Shown here: positions 35,377 through 44,648 of the stretch, piece by piece
Layout of the letters: each line of letters begins with the position of its first letter
How positions within the stretch are numbered: the stretch's first letter is position 1
DNA from: Psychroserpens damuponensis
GTDB taxonomy: Bacteria; Bacteroidota; Bacteroidia; Flavobacteriales; Flavobacteriaceae
Direction of reading: 5' to 3'
DNA length: 64,000 bases
NCBI RefSeq assembly: GCF_000826655.1
Contig: NZ_JXJO01000003.1
Location: forward strand, 90,519-154,518
The notes under the pieces: generated by a model
What the model was told of the DNA's origin: nothing
The model's input: only the letters and a program-made list of their open reading frames with translations
Databases searched by the model: none
Translations under genes and position numbers: made by a program

Positions 35377-37785
35377 ATGATTGTAAATACAGAATTAGAG
35401 AATAAAGGAAATTTAAGTCCTTCAAAAATTATCAACTTTAAAAAAGATGTAGATACGCTCTATTTTTCTACCGAAAACGATGTGGTATTACAACTTACTG
35501 TACTTCGAGATAGTGTGCTGCGTTTTAGATACACTACAACTGGTACTTTTGATAATGATTTTTCATATGCAATCACAAAATATGCTAGCACAGGTTATAA
35601 TCATTTAGAAATTGAAGAAACTGAAATTGCTTTTGTAATCACTACGAAAAAGTTGATATGTCACATTTCCAAAGCAAATCTAGGTGTCAAAATATATGAT
35701 GCGGTAGATAATGTTTTAATAAACGAAGATGAGTCTGGTTTCCATTGGGAAGAAAGTTATGAATATGGAGGAGATATTGTAAAAATGTCTAAAGTTTCTA
35801 AAGATGGAGAAAGTTATTATGGTCTTGGTGATAAGCCAAGTCATTTAAATTTAAAAGGTAAGCGTTTTGAAAATTGGGCAACAGATTCTTATGCCTACGG
35901 AAAAAATACAGATCCAATCTATAAATCTATACCATTTTATACAGGTCTACATAAAACAAAAGCTTACGGTATTTTCTTTGACAATTCATTTAGATCATTC
36001 TTTGACTTTGCACATGAACGTCGCAACGTAACAAGTTTTTGGGCACAAGGTGGTGAGATGAATTACTATTTCATCTATGGTCCAAAAATGACCGAAGTTG
36101 TAGAAAGTTATACAGATCTTACAGGTAAACCACATGTATTACCACCACTTTGGGCATTAGGTTTTCACCAATGTAAATGGAGTTACTACCCAGAATCTAA
36201 AGTAAAAGAGGTCACCTCAAAATTTAGAGATTTAAAAATACCATGTGATGCCATCTACTTAGATATCGATTATATGGAAGGATTTCGTTGCTTTACCTGG
36301 AATAAAGACTATTTCCCAAATCCCAAACGTATGGTTAAAGAATTGGCTGACGACGGATTTAAAACAGTTGCCATTATTGATCCAGGTATTAAGATAGATA
36401 AAGAGTATTCTGTTTTTAAAGAAGCTTTAGAGAATGATTATTTCTGTAAACGTGCAGATGGTCCTTATATGAAAGGTAAAGTATGGCCAGGAGAGTGCTA
36501 CTTCCCAGACTTTACTAACCCTGAAGTTAGAGAATGGTGGTCTGGATTATTTAAAGAATTAATAGAAGAGATTGGCGTTAAAGGTGTATGGAATGATATG
36601 AACGAACCTGCTGTCATGGAGGTTCCTAATAAAACATTTCCAGATGATGTACGTCATGATTATGACGGAAACCCTTGTAGCCATAGAAAAGCACATAATA
36701 TTTACGGTATGCAAATGGCTCGCGCTACGTATCAAGGCCTTAAAAAATCTGCATATCCAAAACGTCCATTTGTGATTACACGTTCGGCGTATTCTGGCAC
36801 ACAACGTTATACATCAACATGGACGGGAGACAACGTTGCAACTTGGGAACATTTATGGATTGCCAATGTGCAAGCACAACGTATGGCTATGTCTGGATTT
36901 AGTTTTGCAGGAAGCGATATTGGCGGATTTGCCGAACAACCTCAAGGCGAATTATTTACGCGATGGGTACAATTAGGAATTTTTCATCCGTTTTTTAGAG
37001 TGCACTCCTCAGGAGATCATGGAGATCAAGAACCATGGACTTTTGGAAAAGAAGTCACAGATATTGTTAGAAAATTTATTGAAATTAGGTATCAACTTTT
37101 ACCTTATTTATATACCGCCTTTTGGAAATATGTAGAAGAAGGTACTCCAATATTAAACTCTTTGGTGTTATATGATCAAGATGATGTGCAAACACATTAT
37201 AGAACTGATGAGTTTGTATTTGGTAACCAAATTTTAGCGTGTCCAATTTTAGAACAAAATGCTAAAGGACGACGTATGTATTTCCCAATAGGAAAATGGT
37301 ATGATTACTGGACAGATACTATTATAATTGGTGGACGAGAAATATGGGTCGATTCAGATTTAGATGAAATGCCAATATTTGTAAAAGAAGGTGCTATCAT
37401 TCCGAAGTACCCAATACAACAGTACGTTGGTGAGAAAAAAATTGATACCGTTGTTTTAGATGTGTATTATAAAGAAGGAAAAGAGCGTTCTCAATTATTT
37501 GATGACGCACATGACGGTTATGATTACACAAAAGGACGTTATAGTTTAAGAACATTTAAATTAACAGGTAAATCTAATGAATTAATTATACAGCAACATA
37601 AAGAAGGAAAGTTTGAAGCAGGTTATGAAACATTTGAAATTAAAATTCATGGATTGCCGTTTGAAATTTCTGAAATTCAGGTAGATAATGTTATCATTCC
37701 GTTAGAACGTATCGAAACTAATGGAATTTCTATAATGAGAATTAATAAAGAATTTTCAGAATTACACTTTATTGGTAACGCGTAA
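35377..37785 (+). CDS. glycoside hydrolase family 31, alpha-glucosidase
   Basis: 802 residues, no signal peptide, so probably cytoplasmic. GH31 barrel: DIDYMEGFRCFTW, catalytic nucleophile D407 in GVWNDMNEP, TWTGDNVATWEHL with the acid Asp, and FAGSDIGGF. Hydrolyses terminal alpha-linked glucose, here presumably glycogen or maltodextrin ends. Lies 236 bases after glgB with its own TATAAATTTA-like box at 35366, so it can be transcribed separately but belongs functionally to the glycogen block. Confidence 0.93.
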   Translation: MIVNTELENKGNLSPSKIINFKKDVDTLYFSTENDVVLQLTVLRDSVLRFRYTTTGTFDNDFSYAITKYASTGYNHLEIEETEIAFVITTKKLICHISKANLGVKIYDAVDNVLINEDESGFHWEESYEYGGDIVKMSKVSKDGESYYGLGDKPSHLNLKGKRFENWATDSYAYGKNTDPIYKSIPFYTGLHKTKAYGIFFDNSFRSFFDFAHERRNVTSFWAQGGEMNYYFIYGPKMTEVVESYTDLTGKPHVLPPLWALGFHQCKWSYYPESKVKEVTSKFRDLKIPCDAIYLDIDYMEGFRCFTWNKDYFPNPKRMVKELADDGFKTVAIIDPGIKIDKEYSVFKEALENDYFCKRADGPYMKGKVWPGECYFPDFTNPEVREWWSGLFKELIEEIGVKGVWNDMNEPAVMEVPNKTFPDDVRHDYDGNPCSHRKAHNIYGMQMARATYQGLKKSAYPKRPFVITRSAYSGTQRYTSTWTGDNVATWEHLWIANVQAQRMAMSGFSFAGSDIGGFAEQPQGELFTRWVQLGIFHPFFRVHSSGDHGDQEPWTFGKEVTDIVRKFIEIRYQLLPYLYTAFWKYVEEGTPILNSLVLYDQDDVQTHYRTDEFVFGNQILACPILEQNAKGRRMYFPIGKWYDYWTDTIIIGGREIWVDSDLDEMPIFVKEGAIIPKYPIQQYVGEKKIDTVVLDVYYKEGKERSQLFDDAHDGYDYTKGRYSLRTFKLTGKSNELIIQQHKEGKFEAGYETFEIKIHGLPFEISEIQVDNVIIPLERIETNGISIMRINKEFSELHFIGNA

Positions 37786-37886
37786 TTAGCATTTTTTTTG
37801 CTTAATATGTGACAAAATTTAATGTATTGTGTCAAAGTTATGTAGAATCATTTTGTAAATTTAGCTAACACAAAAAATCATTGATT

Positions 37887-38717
37887 ATGAATATTAAAAA
37901 TAATATAGTAGCAGCAGGAGTCATAGCATTATTTCTTTCTTGTACTACAAACCCTTTTACTGGAAATAAAACTTTGGCATTAGTTTCTAATTCTGAATTA
38001 TTTCCTACATCATTTGCTCAATATGATCAGTTCTTAACCGAAAATAATGTGGTTACAGGAACATCAGATGCAGAAATGATTACGCGAGTAGGACAGCGAA
38101 TTGCGGTAGCAGCAGAGCGTTGGTTAAACGCAAATGGTCATCAAGGCTATTTAGATGATTATAAATGGGAATACAATCTCGTAAATGACAACACAGTTAA
38201 TGCTTGGTGTATGCCAGGAGGAAAAATTGTTTTTTATACAGGAATCTTACCAATTGCTCAAAATGAAACAGGAATTGCCGCAATTATGGGACATGAAGTA
38301 GCACACGCTTTAGCAAACCACGGTCAACAACGAATGAGTGCAAGTATGTTACAGCAAATAGGTGCAGTTGCAGGAAATGTTGCAATTAAAGATGAGCAAT
38401 CTCGTAACTTATTTAATCAAGCGTATGGTGTAGGTAGTCAAGTAGGTGTGATGTTGCCATTTAGTAGAAGTCATGAAACACAATCTGACGAGATTGGATT
38501 ATATCTTATGGCAATTGCAGGTTATAATCCTTCAGAAGCTGCAGAGCTCTGGAAACGTATGAAAGCAAATAGTGGAGGAGAGTCACCTCCAGAATTTTTA
38601 AGTACGCATCCATCTAACGATACACGAATAGATAACCTAACGCAATGGGCTCCTAAAGCAGAAGCTGAAGCCAAAAAATTTGGTGTCGATTCATTTAGAC
38701 CTTTAGGTAACTTTTAA
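37887..38717 (+). CDS. M48-family metalloprotease lipoprotein
   Basis: 276 residues from ATG at 37887 (a TTG 6 bases earlier adds two residues and is less likely). Signal MNIKNNIVAAGVIALFLSC makes a lipoprotein with C19, followed by TTNPFTGNKTL. Zinc motif HEVAH in IMGHEVAHALANHGQQR and the downstream Glu in ETQSDEIGLYL. LoiP/BepA-like peptidases of this type degrade misfolded outer-membrane proteins; that role is family knowledge. Own terminator at 38748. Confidence 0.92.
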   Translation: MNIKNNIVAAGVIALFLSCTTNPFTGNKTLALVSNSELFPTSFAQYDQFLTENNVVTGTSDAEMITRVGQRIAVAAERWLNANGHQGYLDDYKWEYNLVNDNTVNAWCMPGGKIVFYTGILPIAQNETGIAAIMGHEVAHALANHGQQRMSASMLQQIGAVAGNVAIKDEQSRNLFNQAYGVGSQVGVMLPFSRSHETQSDEIGLYLMAIAGYNPSEAAELWKRMKANSGGESPPEFLSTHPSNDTRIDNLTQWAPKAEAEAKKFGVDSFRPLGNF

Positions 38718-38747
38718 TTGTAAAGATTAAAATTTATAGTAATTTAG

Positions 38748-38771
38748 AAGCTGTCCAATAATGGACAGCTT
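38748..38771 (+). terminator. rho-independent terminator
   Basis: AAGCTGTCCA / TGGACAGCTT stem of ten bases with a four-base loop and T tract after the M48 protease gene. Confidence 0.85.
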
Positions 38772-38869
38772 TTTTTATTGAAATCGTTGTAAATAAATGA
38801 TATTCAATAACCTCAATAATAATTAAAATCTCTTTAACTGAGGTAAAAGTGAATTGATAACTTCTATAT

Positions 38870-40162
38870 ATGAATCAACTTGAAAAAGGAAGTAAAAAAC
38901 TGTTGAATGCTTGGGCATTTTATGATTGGGCAAACTCGGTTTATACACTAACCATTGCGTCATCCATATTTCCTTTATTTTATGCCTCATTATTTATATC
39001 TAAAGTTGAATTAGTTTCAGCCTTTGGATACGAAATGAAACAAGAAACTTTAATCACTATAGTCACAGCTTTTACATTTTTGGTGGTAGCGATTCTGTCT
39101 CCAATTTTATCAGGTATAGCCGATTATGTTGGTAACAAAAAAAACTTCATGAAGTTCTTTTGTTATGTTGGTTCTGTTGGGTGTATAGGATTGTATTTCT
39201 TTGATAGAAATTATATACATCTAAGTTTACTCTTTTACTTTATGGGTTTAATAGGGTATTGGGGAAGTTTAGTGTTTTATAATTCTTATTTGCCAGATAT
39301 TGCGCATCCAGAGCAACAAGACAGTATTAGCGCTAAAGGTTTTTCTTTAGGTTATGTTGGTAGTGTTTTACTGTTAATAGCCAATTTAGCTATGGTGATG
39401 AGTCAAGATACTAAAGAAGGTGCCATAGAAATGATGAAATATTCATTTATCACTGTAGGTGTTTGGTGGGCATTATTTAGTCAATATACATTTTATGTGT
39501 TGCCAAACGGAACCTCTCCTGGCCATAAAGTAACCAAAGCCATATTGTTCAATGGCTTTAAAGAATTGAAATTGGTTTGGCTGCAATTGAAACAAAATTT
39601 AAGACTAAAACGGTATCTCTATGCATTTTTTGTTTTTAGTATGGCTGTACAAACTATCATGCTAATTGCTACTTATTTTGGTGAAAAAGAAATCAATTGG
39701 ACTTCAGATACCGAAAAAACAACAGGTTTAATAGGTAGTATTTTACTCATCCAATTAATTGCAATTTTAGGCGCTTATTTGACGTCTAAAGCATCTTATA
39801 AATTCGGAAATATTAAAACTCTAATAGTCATCAATTTCATTTGGATGTGCTTATGTTTTTACGCGTTTTTTATGAAGTCTCCATTACAGTTTTATATTGC
39901 AGCAGGATTAGTTGGTTTAGTAATGGGAGGAGTACAGTCTTTAGGACGCTCAACGTATTCAAAATTTCTTCCAGAAACTGAAGATACCACATCTTATTTT
40001 AGCTTTTACGATGTTGCCGAAAAAATTGGTATTGTAATCGGGATGCTCATTTTTGCAATTGTATCTGAATATTGGTCTATGCGTTATGGTATATTGTTTC
40101 TATTTGTCTTCTTTTTAATGGGTATCGTTTTATTATTCAGGGTCCCTAAGGAAAACAATTAA
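38870..40162 (+). CDS. MFS transporter, UMF1/Atg22-like
   Basis: 430 residues with about twelve membrane segments. N-terminal LLNAWAFYDWANSVYTLTIAS is the mark of the UMF1/Atg22-like (vacuole effluxer) branch of the major facilitator superfamily; YYGS-like SGIADYVGNKKNFM and LVGLVMGGVQSLGRSTYSKF follow. Substrate unknown; members are proposed effluxers of small metabolites. Ends only 36 bases before the signal-bearing start of the next lipoprotein gene, but that gene has its own promoter. Confidence 0.9.
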   Translation: MNQLEKGSKKLLNAWAFYDWANSVYTLTIASSIFPLFYASLFISKVELVSAFGYEMKQETLITIVTAFTFLVVAILSPILSGIADYVGNKKNFMKFFCYVGSVGCIGLYFFDRNYIHLSLLFYFMGLIGYWGSLVFYNSYLPDIAHPEQQDSISAKGFSLGYVGSVLLLIANLAMVMSQDTKEGAIEMMKYSFITVGVWWALFSQYTFYVLPNGTSPGHKVTKAILFNGFKELKLVWLQLKQNLRLKRYLYAFFVFSMAVQTIMLIATYFGEKEINWTSDTEKTTGLIGSILLIQLIAILGAYLTSKASYKFGNIKTLIVINFIWMCLCFYAFFMKSPLQFYIAAGLVGLVMGGVQSLGRSTYSKFLPETEDTTSYFSFYDVAEKIGIVIGMLIFAIVSEYWSMRYGILFLFVFFLMGIVLLFRVPKENN

Positions 40163-40167
40163 ATTAG

Positions 40168-40175
40168 TATGTTTG
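40168..40175 (+). promoter_or_regulatory. -7 element of the first cysteine-repeat lipoprotein
   Basis: TATGTTTG, perfect TAnnTTTG. The surrounding 24 bases recur almost unchanged at 41675-41682 before the sister gene. The ATG inside it (40169) is therefore not the start codon. Confidence 0.6.
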
Positions 40176-40198
40176 TAGAAACCCAATATCAATTCATT

Positions 40199-41569
40199 AT
40201 GAAAAAGATAATTACTTTATTACTATTTACAGTAGCCTTAACCTTTGTGTCTTGTGAAGACGAACCCTTAGAAGGTGATTTTGAAACAGGAGGAACTACA
40301 TGTGAAGTTGCCATTGCAAATACAGCTCAAGCAGCCTTAAATTTCTTAGGAGTTAATGACGACAATTACACACAATTATGCTCAGCTTATAGTACCGCTT
40401 TACAAGCACAAATTACAGCTTGTGGAGATCCTGATGGGAGTTTGCAATTAGCTCTAAATGCTTTAGGAGACTGTACCATTACAGGAGTAGATAATTGTGA
40501 GGATGCAACTTTGGCAGTCATGTCAGCACAATCGGCTTACGAGAATGCTAACGATGAAGATTATTTAAATTTATGTAACGTTTATAAAACAACTTTAGAA
40601 AATCAAATCGTACAATGTGGAGATGAAGATGGTAGTATTCAATCAATTATTGATGGGTTGGGAGATTGTGTATTAGAAACTCAAGCGAGTATTTGGGAGT
40701 TAATTCAAGGTGATCCTACATCTACGACTTCAAAATTAGATGCGATTCATTTTAAAAATTCTCTTGAAGGTTTTGTTGGTGGTGGAAGCTTGTCAATGAA
40801 AGCAACAACAGATGGTGGTAATACTTGGGAGTCTGTTTCAGGATACAATGGTATTCGTGATTTTAGTTTCTCAAGTGAAAATAATGGTTGGTCAGCAGGA
40901 ATTTCTGGTCAATCTATGAGATATACCACAGATGGTGGACAATCATGGACAGATATAACACCTATAAATTCAAATTCATTATGGGGAGTTGCTGTAGATA
41001 ATACTAATGATTACGCTTATTTTGTTGGCACTGGTGGTATTATTTGGAAATACTATAATTCGGTAGGTCTTCTAGATGATATTAGCATAACAGGTGAAAC
41101 AGGATTAGTAACAGATGTTTATGTAACCACAGATGGTGTTTTACTCGCAATTTTACAAGAAGATGGTAGAATTTTACTATCAGACAATGGTGGTATTTCT
41201 TGGGCAGAAGTGAGTAATTTTGATGGTGGTTCTTATACCGAAATGACTTTCCCTTCAGCGTCTATAGGTTATGCAGCAGGTAGCTCAGGAGCTGTGGCTA
41301 AAACTACAGATGGAGGTTTTACTTGGGAGTCATTAACTACAGGGTCTAATGGTTATTTTCAAGGCATACATTTTTATGATGAGAATCATGGTATCGTAGT
41401 TGGTGCAATTGGTAGAGTGTATTATACCAATGATGGTGGAGCTTCTTGGAGCTCACAAGATATTGGGAATACAGTAAATGTTTACGACGTACGATTACTG
41501 TCTCCAACTAGCGCTATAATTATAGGAGATGGTCAAACGATTATGAAGTGTGATAACATTATTTTTTAA
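40199..41569 (+). CDS. lipoprotein A: two cysteine-rich repeats plus Ycf48-like beta-propeller
   Basis: 456 residues from ATG 40199. Lipoprotein signal with C19 (MKKIITLLLFTVALTFVSC). Then two 65-residue repeats with Cys at 35, 61, 75, 92 and 100, 126, 140, 157 (spacing 26-14-17 in both; shared LC.AY, QI..CGD.DGS.Q..., LGDC). From about 165 to the end comes a BNR/Ycf48-type propeller with five copies of the T(D/N)GGxxW theme (TTDGGNTWESV, TTDGGQSWTDI, SDNGGISWAEV, TTDGGFTWESL, TNDGGASWSSQ). Probably surface-exposed or periplasmic. N-terminal half is closely similar to the gene at 41706, whose C-terminal half is unrelated. Function unknown. Confidence 0.85.
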   Translation: MKKIITLLLFTVALTFVSCEDEPLEGDFETGGTTCEVAIANTAQAALNFLGVNDDNYTQLCSAYSTALQAQITACGDPDGSLQLALNALGDCTITGVDNCEDATLAVMSAQSAYENANDEDYLNLCNVYKTTLENQIVQCGDEDGSIQSIIDGLGDCVLETQASIWELIQGDPTSTTSKLDAIHFKNSLEGFVGGGSLSMKATTDGGNTWESVSGYNGIRDFSFSSENNGWSAGISGQSMRYTTDGGQSWTDITPINSNSLWGVAVDNTNDYAYFVGTGGIIWKYYNSVGLLDDISITGETGLVTDVYVTTDGVLLAILQEDGRILLSDNGGISWAEVSNFDGGSYTEMTFPSASIGYAAGSSGAVAKTTDGGFTWESLTTGSNGYFQGIHFYDENHGIVVGAIGRVYYTNDGGASWSSQDIGNTVNVYDVRLLSPTSAIIIGDGQTIMKCDNIIF

Positions 41570-41606
41570 CTTATATCGTTCATTATTAAATCTAACGAAT
41601 CCAATT

Positions 41607-41636
41607 AAACCTCTATTTTATTCCAAATGGAGGTTT
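41607..41636 (+). terminator. terminator between the two cysteine-repeat lipoproteins
   Basis: Twelve-base stem (AAACCTCTATTT / AAATGGAGGTTT, one G-U pair) with T-rich tail, 38 bases after lipoprotein A. It separates the two genes, which have separate promoters. Confidence 0.7.
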
Positions 41637-41674
41637 TATTTTATGTGCAATCTCTACTTATAACTAATAATTAG

Positions 41675-41682
41675 TATGTTTG
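41675..41682 (+). promoter_or_regulatory. -7 element of the second cysteine-repeat lipoprotein
   Basis: TATGTTTG in the same 24-base context as at 40168-40175 (GTTTGTAGAAACCCAAT follows both). Confidence 0.6.
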
Positions 41683-41705
41683 TAGAAACCCAATTTAAAT
41701 TTATT

Positions 41706-42632
41706 ATGAAAAAGTTATTTACACTATTAATGTGTACAGCAGTTTTAACTTTCGTGTCATGTGAAGACGAACCATTAGAAGGTGATTTTGTAACTGGAGG
41801 AGTATCATGTGAAGCAGCTATTGCTAATACAGCACAAGCAGCCTTAAACTTCTTGTCAGTTAATGATGATAATTACGAACAATTATGTTTAGCATATCGT
41901 AGTGCCTTACAAGCGCAAATTACCGCTTGTGGAGATCCTGATGGGAGTTTGCAATTAGCCCTTAATGCATTAGGTGATTGTTCTGTAATATTAGCAAATA
42001 ATTGCGAAGATGCAACAACGGCAGTAGCATCAGCACAAGCAGCTTTTAACAATGCAACTAATGATGACTACTCAACTTTATGTAATGCATATAGAGCAAC
42101 GTTACAAAATCAAATAGCACAATGTGGTGATGAAGATGGTAGTATACAATTAACAATTGATGACTTAGGTGATTGTACTATAGATAATGAAGAGCCAGCA
42201 GACGTTACTGGAACATGGTTGTTAACAGCTTGGAATGGTACAGAGCCAATTGATTTAGATGGAGATGGTGTAGAAAGTATTAACTTTTTAGATGAAATGG
42301 ATTGTTATGAAAACGAAACTATTGTTTTTAATACAGATGGAACTGGAGTTACAATGAGTACCTCATTCGCTTCATTCATATTTGATATTGTAGTTGGTAC
42401 TACCGATGAGTTCTCTTATACTATAGAATGTGAATTTGAAGACGAAAACACTAATTTTACATGGACTCAAAATGGAAATATAGTATCTACAAGCGATGGT
42501 ACTGATACAACCGATTTAACCTTAAATGGAAATGAGTTGTCAATATTTGTTCCAGAAGGATTTTTGGCCTTTAGCTCAGATTTTACAGCCACAACAACTC
42601 AAGATTTAACGTTTGTGTATACGAAGCAATAA
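41706..42632 (+). CDS. lipoprotein B: two cysteine-rich repeats plus lipocalin-like domain
   Basis: 308 residues from ATG 41706. Signal MKKLFTLLMCTAVLTFVSC, C19. Two 65-residue repeats with Cys at the same positions as in lipoprotein A (35, 61, 75, 92, 100, 126, 140, 157). From about residue 165 a different, lipocalin-like beta-barrel domain: VTGTWLLTAWNG, FNTDGTGVTMSTS, SDGTDTTDLTLNGNELSIF. This is a small-ligand-type fold found in many Bacteroidota lipoproteins. Own promoter; terminator at 42654. Sister gene of 40199-41569 by duplication of the first half with a swapped second half. Confidence 0.85.
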   Translation: MKKLFTLLMCTAVLTFVSCEDEPLEGDFVTGGVSCEAAIANTAQAALNFLSVNDDNYEQLCLAYRSALQAQITACGDPDGSLQLALNALGDCSVILANNCEDATTAVASAQAAFNNATNDDYSTLCNAYRATLQNQIAQCGDEDGSIQLTIDDLGDCTIDNEEPADVTGTWLLTAWNGTEPIDLDGDGVESINFLDEMDCYENETIVFNTDGTGVTMSTSFASFIFDIVVGTTDEFSYTIECEFEDENTNFTWTQNGNIVSTSDGTDTTDLTLNGNELSIFVPEGFLAFSSDFTATTTQDLTFVYTKQ

Positions 42633-42638
42633 TATTTT

Positions 42639-42650
42639 TTTCTTCGGAAA
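42639..42650. repeat. intergenic copy of a recurrent 12-mer
   Basis: TTTCTTCGGAAA, outside any gene, just after the stop of lipoprotein B and before its terminator. See findings. Confidence 0.6.
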
Positions 42651-42653
42651 TGT

Positions 42654-42687
42654 AAAAAGCCATTAACAATCTGTTAATGGCTTTTTT
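42654..42687 (+). terminator. rho-independent terminator
   Basis: AAAAAGCCATTAAC / GTTAATGGCTTTTT stem, five-base loop, T tract, after lipoprotein B. Confidence 0.85.
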
Positions 42688-42803
42688 GTTTTGTTATAAA
42701 ATGCAAAAATGTTTTTAGTATAATTGTTTTGTGGTTAGAAATGATATAAAAGCCACAATCTGAAGAACAGATTGCGGCTAAAGTTTAACAATAAAAGTAA
42801 ATT

Positions 42804-43526
42804 TTAATTTTCTATACTCCCAGAACCTGAAACTTTAGAATCTTCATTAGTTGGGTTTCCTCTATACTCAATATCTCCAGAACCTGTTACTCTAGCTTTA
42901 AAGTTTCCGTTGCAAACCACTTTTGCATCTCCAGAACCCGTTACAGAAACATCTGTGTTTACTGCTTTAAGATTAAACCCATGAAAATCTCCAGAACCAG
43001 TGACTTTGGCCGTTAAATTTTGAGTTGATCCTTTTAGAGTTAAATCTCCAGAACCTGTTATATTTCCTGTTGCGTTATTTGATTGAATATTTAATATTAC
43101 ATCTCCAGATCCAGATAGTGATGCTTCAAAACTTGATGAGTTGATTTGACCTTCATTCCATAAATCTCCAGATCCAGAAAGTGAAACAGCATTTATATCT
43201 TTATACGGGATGGTAACTTTTATTGTTTTATTATTACTAGTATTTAAGTTTTTTCCTTTTTCAGTTTTAATAATTAATTTTCCATTTTTTACCTCAGTAA
43301 TAATATGTTCAACAAGATTAGACTCTCCTTCTATTGTAATTTTACCTTCAGTTCCTGATACTAAAATATAATCAAAACTTCCTGAGCAATACACAGCATC
43401 ATAATCTAATGTAGTTCTTGTTATTGTTGTGATATTGCCATTACCTTTTATTTTCTTTCCGCCCCATTGTGCTTGAGAAAATGTAAAACTTAATAATGCT
43501 GCAATTAATACGATTGATTTTTTCAT
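42804..43526 (-). CDS. GIN-domain (DUF2807) secreted protein with GSGD repeats
   Basis: 240 residues. Signal peptide MKKSIVLIAALLSFTFSQAQ. Then a GIN (head/auto-transporter adhesin) domain with periodic SGSGD/TGSGD elements (e.g. SLSGSGDLWNEG, SLSGSGDVILN, ITGSGDLTLKG, VTGSGDFHGFN, VTGSGDAKVV, VTGSGDIEYRG, VSGSGSIEN), making a beta-helix-like stack. Last gene of the sigma/anti-sigma operon. Likely a cell-envelope protein whose export is under the ECF sigma factor. Confidence 0.85.
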   Translation of the reverse strand: MKKSIVLIAALLSFTFSQAQWGGKKIKGNGNITTITRTTLDYDAVYCSGSFDYILVSGTEGKITIEGESNLVEHIITEVKNGKLIIKTEKGKNLNTSNNKTIKVTIPYKDINAVSLSGSGDLWNEGQINSSSFEASLSGSGDVILNIQSNNATGNITGSGDLTLKGSTQNLTAKVTGSGDFHGFNLKAVNTDVSVTGSGDAKVVCNGNFKARVTGSGDIEYRGNPTNEDSKVSGSGSIEN

Positions 43527-43553
43527 GATATAATAGTTTTTTAATCTTTAATT

Positions 43554-44648
43554 TTAATTTCTTTTAAATGTGACACTTCCATATTCTGATTTAATGTTGA
43601 TGAGGTTCGAGCTGTTGGCATCACCATGATATCCTTGGTAATATTTATCGGCTGATTCTACACGTTTCTTAGTAAATTGAAAGTGATCTGCATCACGTAA
43701 CGAAGCGTATTCTAAATCAATATCAAATCTAAATTTGTAAGCAGGTTCATATCCAATTGTGATACCATTATAATCTGATTCTATTTCAATATTGTTTGCA
43801 CTGGCCGTCATATTGTCAATTTTTATAGATCCGTAGTCAGCTTTAATATTTATGTTTTTATAAATATTTCCTAAGCGTACTGTCAAATAATCGCCATTGC
43901 CTACGACATTATTAGCATTATTCACTTTTAATGAACCATAGTCACAATTGTAGGTTATGTTTTCTGCTATTTCAATTTCAGATTTGGTGTAATCTGCATT
44001 AATTGATAAGTTTTTAGCTTTTCCAACGGTATAACCACTATAATCGGCATCAATGTCTGCACCATTTATATACTCAAAGTAAGAGTTGTTAGTGTAGTCA
44101 AACGAAATATCATTATTATCTGCCATGAGTTCCTTAGTTGTAATTTTTCCGTAGTCACAATTAATTATAGCACGACCTTCCAATTTGTCTAAATCAATAT
44201 TTCCGTAGTCATTATTTAGGTCTACATTATTTGTTATAGGCATTTTAATAATGTAATTGATTTCCATATTTACGCTATTGTTTTTTCCCCAATTCCACCA
44301 AGATTTAGATTTACTTTTACTAAATAGCGTCTTTGCAGATACCATACTGTTAGAGCTCGAAAACTCAACATCAATATCATTAAGTTTATTGGTTACTTCA
44401 TCAATATCGTTACCATTGGTTTTTATTTTAATTTCAAAAGTGATTTTAGATCCTTCGTATGTTGTGATATTTATGTTACCGTAGCTATTATCTATTTTTA
44501 AGGTTGCATTATCACTTACATTAAATTCTTTTTTTAATGTTTTATTTTTAGTGTGTTTACCATTAAACTTTTCATGTGTAGTAGAAAATGTTAGTGTTGG
44601 CACTAAAATAAATACGATTAATAACTTATATAGTAATGTTGTTTTCAT
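43554..44648 (-). CDS. DUF4097-like beta-helix secreted protein
   Basis: 364 residues. Signal-like MKTTLLYKLLIVFILVPTLTFS. The mature part has periodic motifs (NVSDNATLKIDNSYGNINITTYEG, NNDYGNIDLDKLEG, DYGKITTKEL, NADYTKSEIEI, CDYGSLKVNN, DYGSIKIDNM, SEYGSVTFKRN) with a Tyr-Gly theme, a pattern like DUF4097 repeats and stacked beta-helices. It overlaps the anti-sigma gene by 23 bases, so is co-translated with it. Probably an envelope protein regulated with the sigma factor. Confidence 0.82.
   Translation of the reverse strand: MKTTLLYKLLIVFILVPTLTFSTTHEKFNGKHTKNKTLKKEFNVSDNATLKIDNSYGNINITTYEGSKITFEIKIKTNGNDIDEVTNKLNDIDVEFSSSNSMVSAKTLFSKSKSKSWWNWGKNNSVNMEINYIIKMPITNNVDLNNDYGNIDLDKLEGRAIINCDYGKITTKELMADNNDISFDYTNNSYFEYINGADIDADYSGYTVGKAKNLSINADYTKSEIEIAENITYNCDYGSLKVNNANNVVGNGDYLTVRLGNIYKNINIKADYGSIKIDNMTASANNIEIESDYNGITIGYEPAYKFRFDIDLEYASLRDADHFQFTKKRVESADKYYQGYHGDANSSNLINIKSEYGSVTFKRN

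Noticed and set aside
37786..37815. Hairpin-like ATTAGC / GCTTAAT after the GH31 gene
   Set aside because: Imperfect, needs a bulge and has few G-C pairs; not called a terminator.
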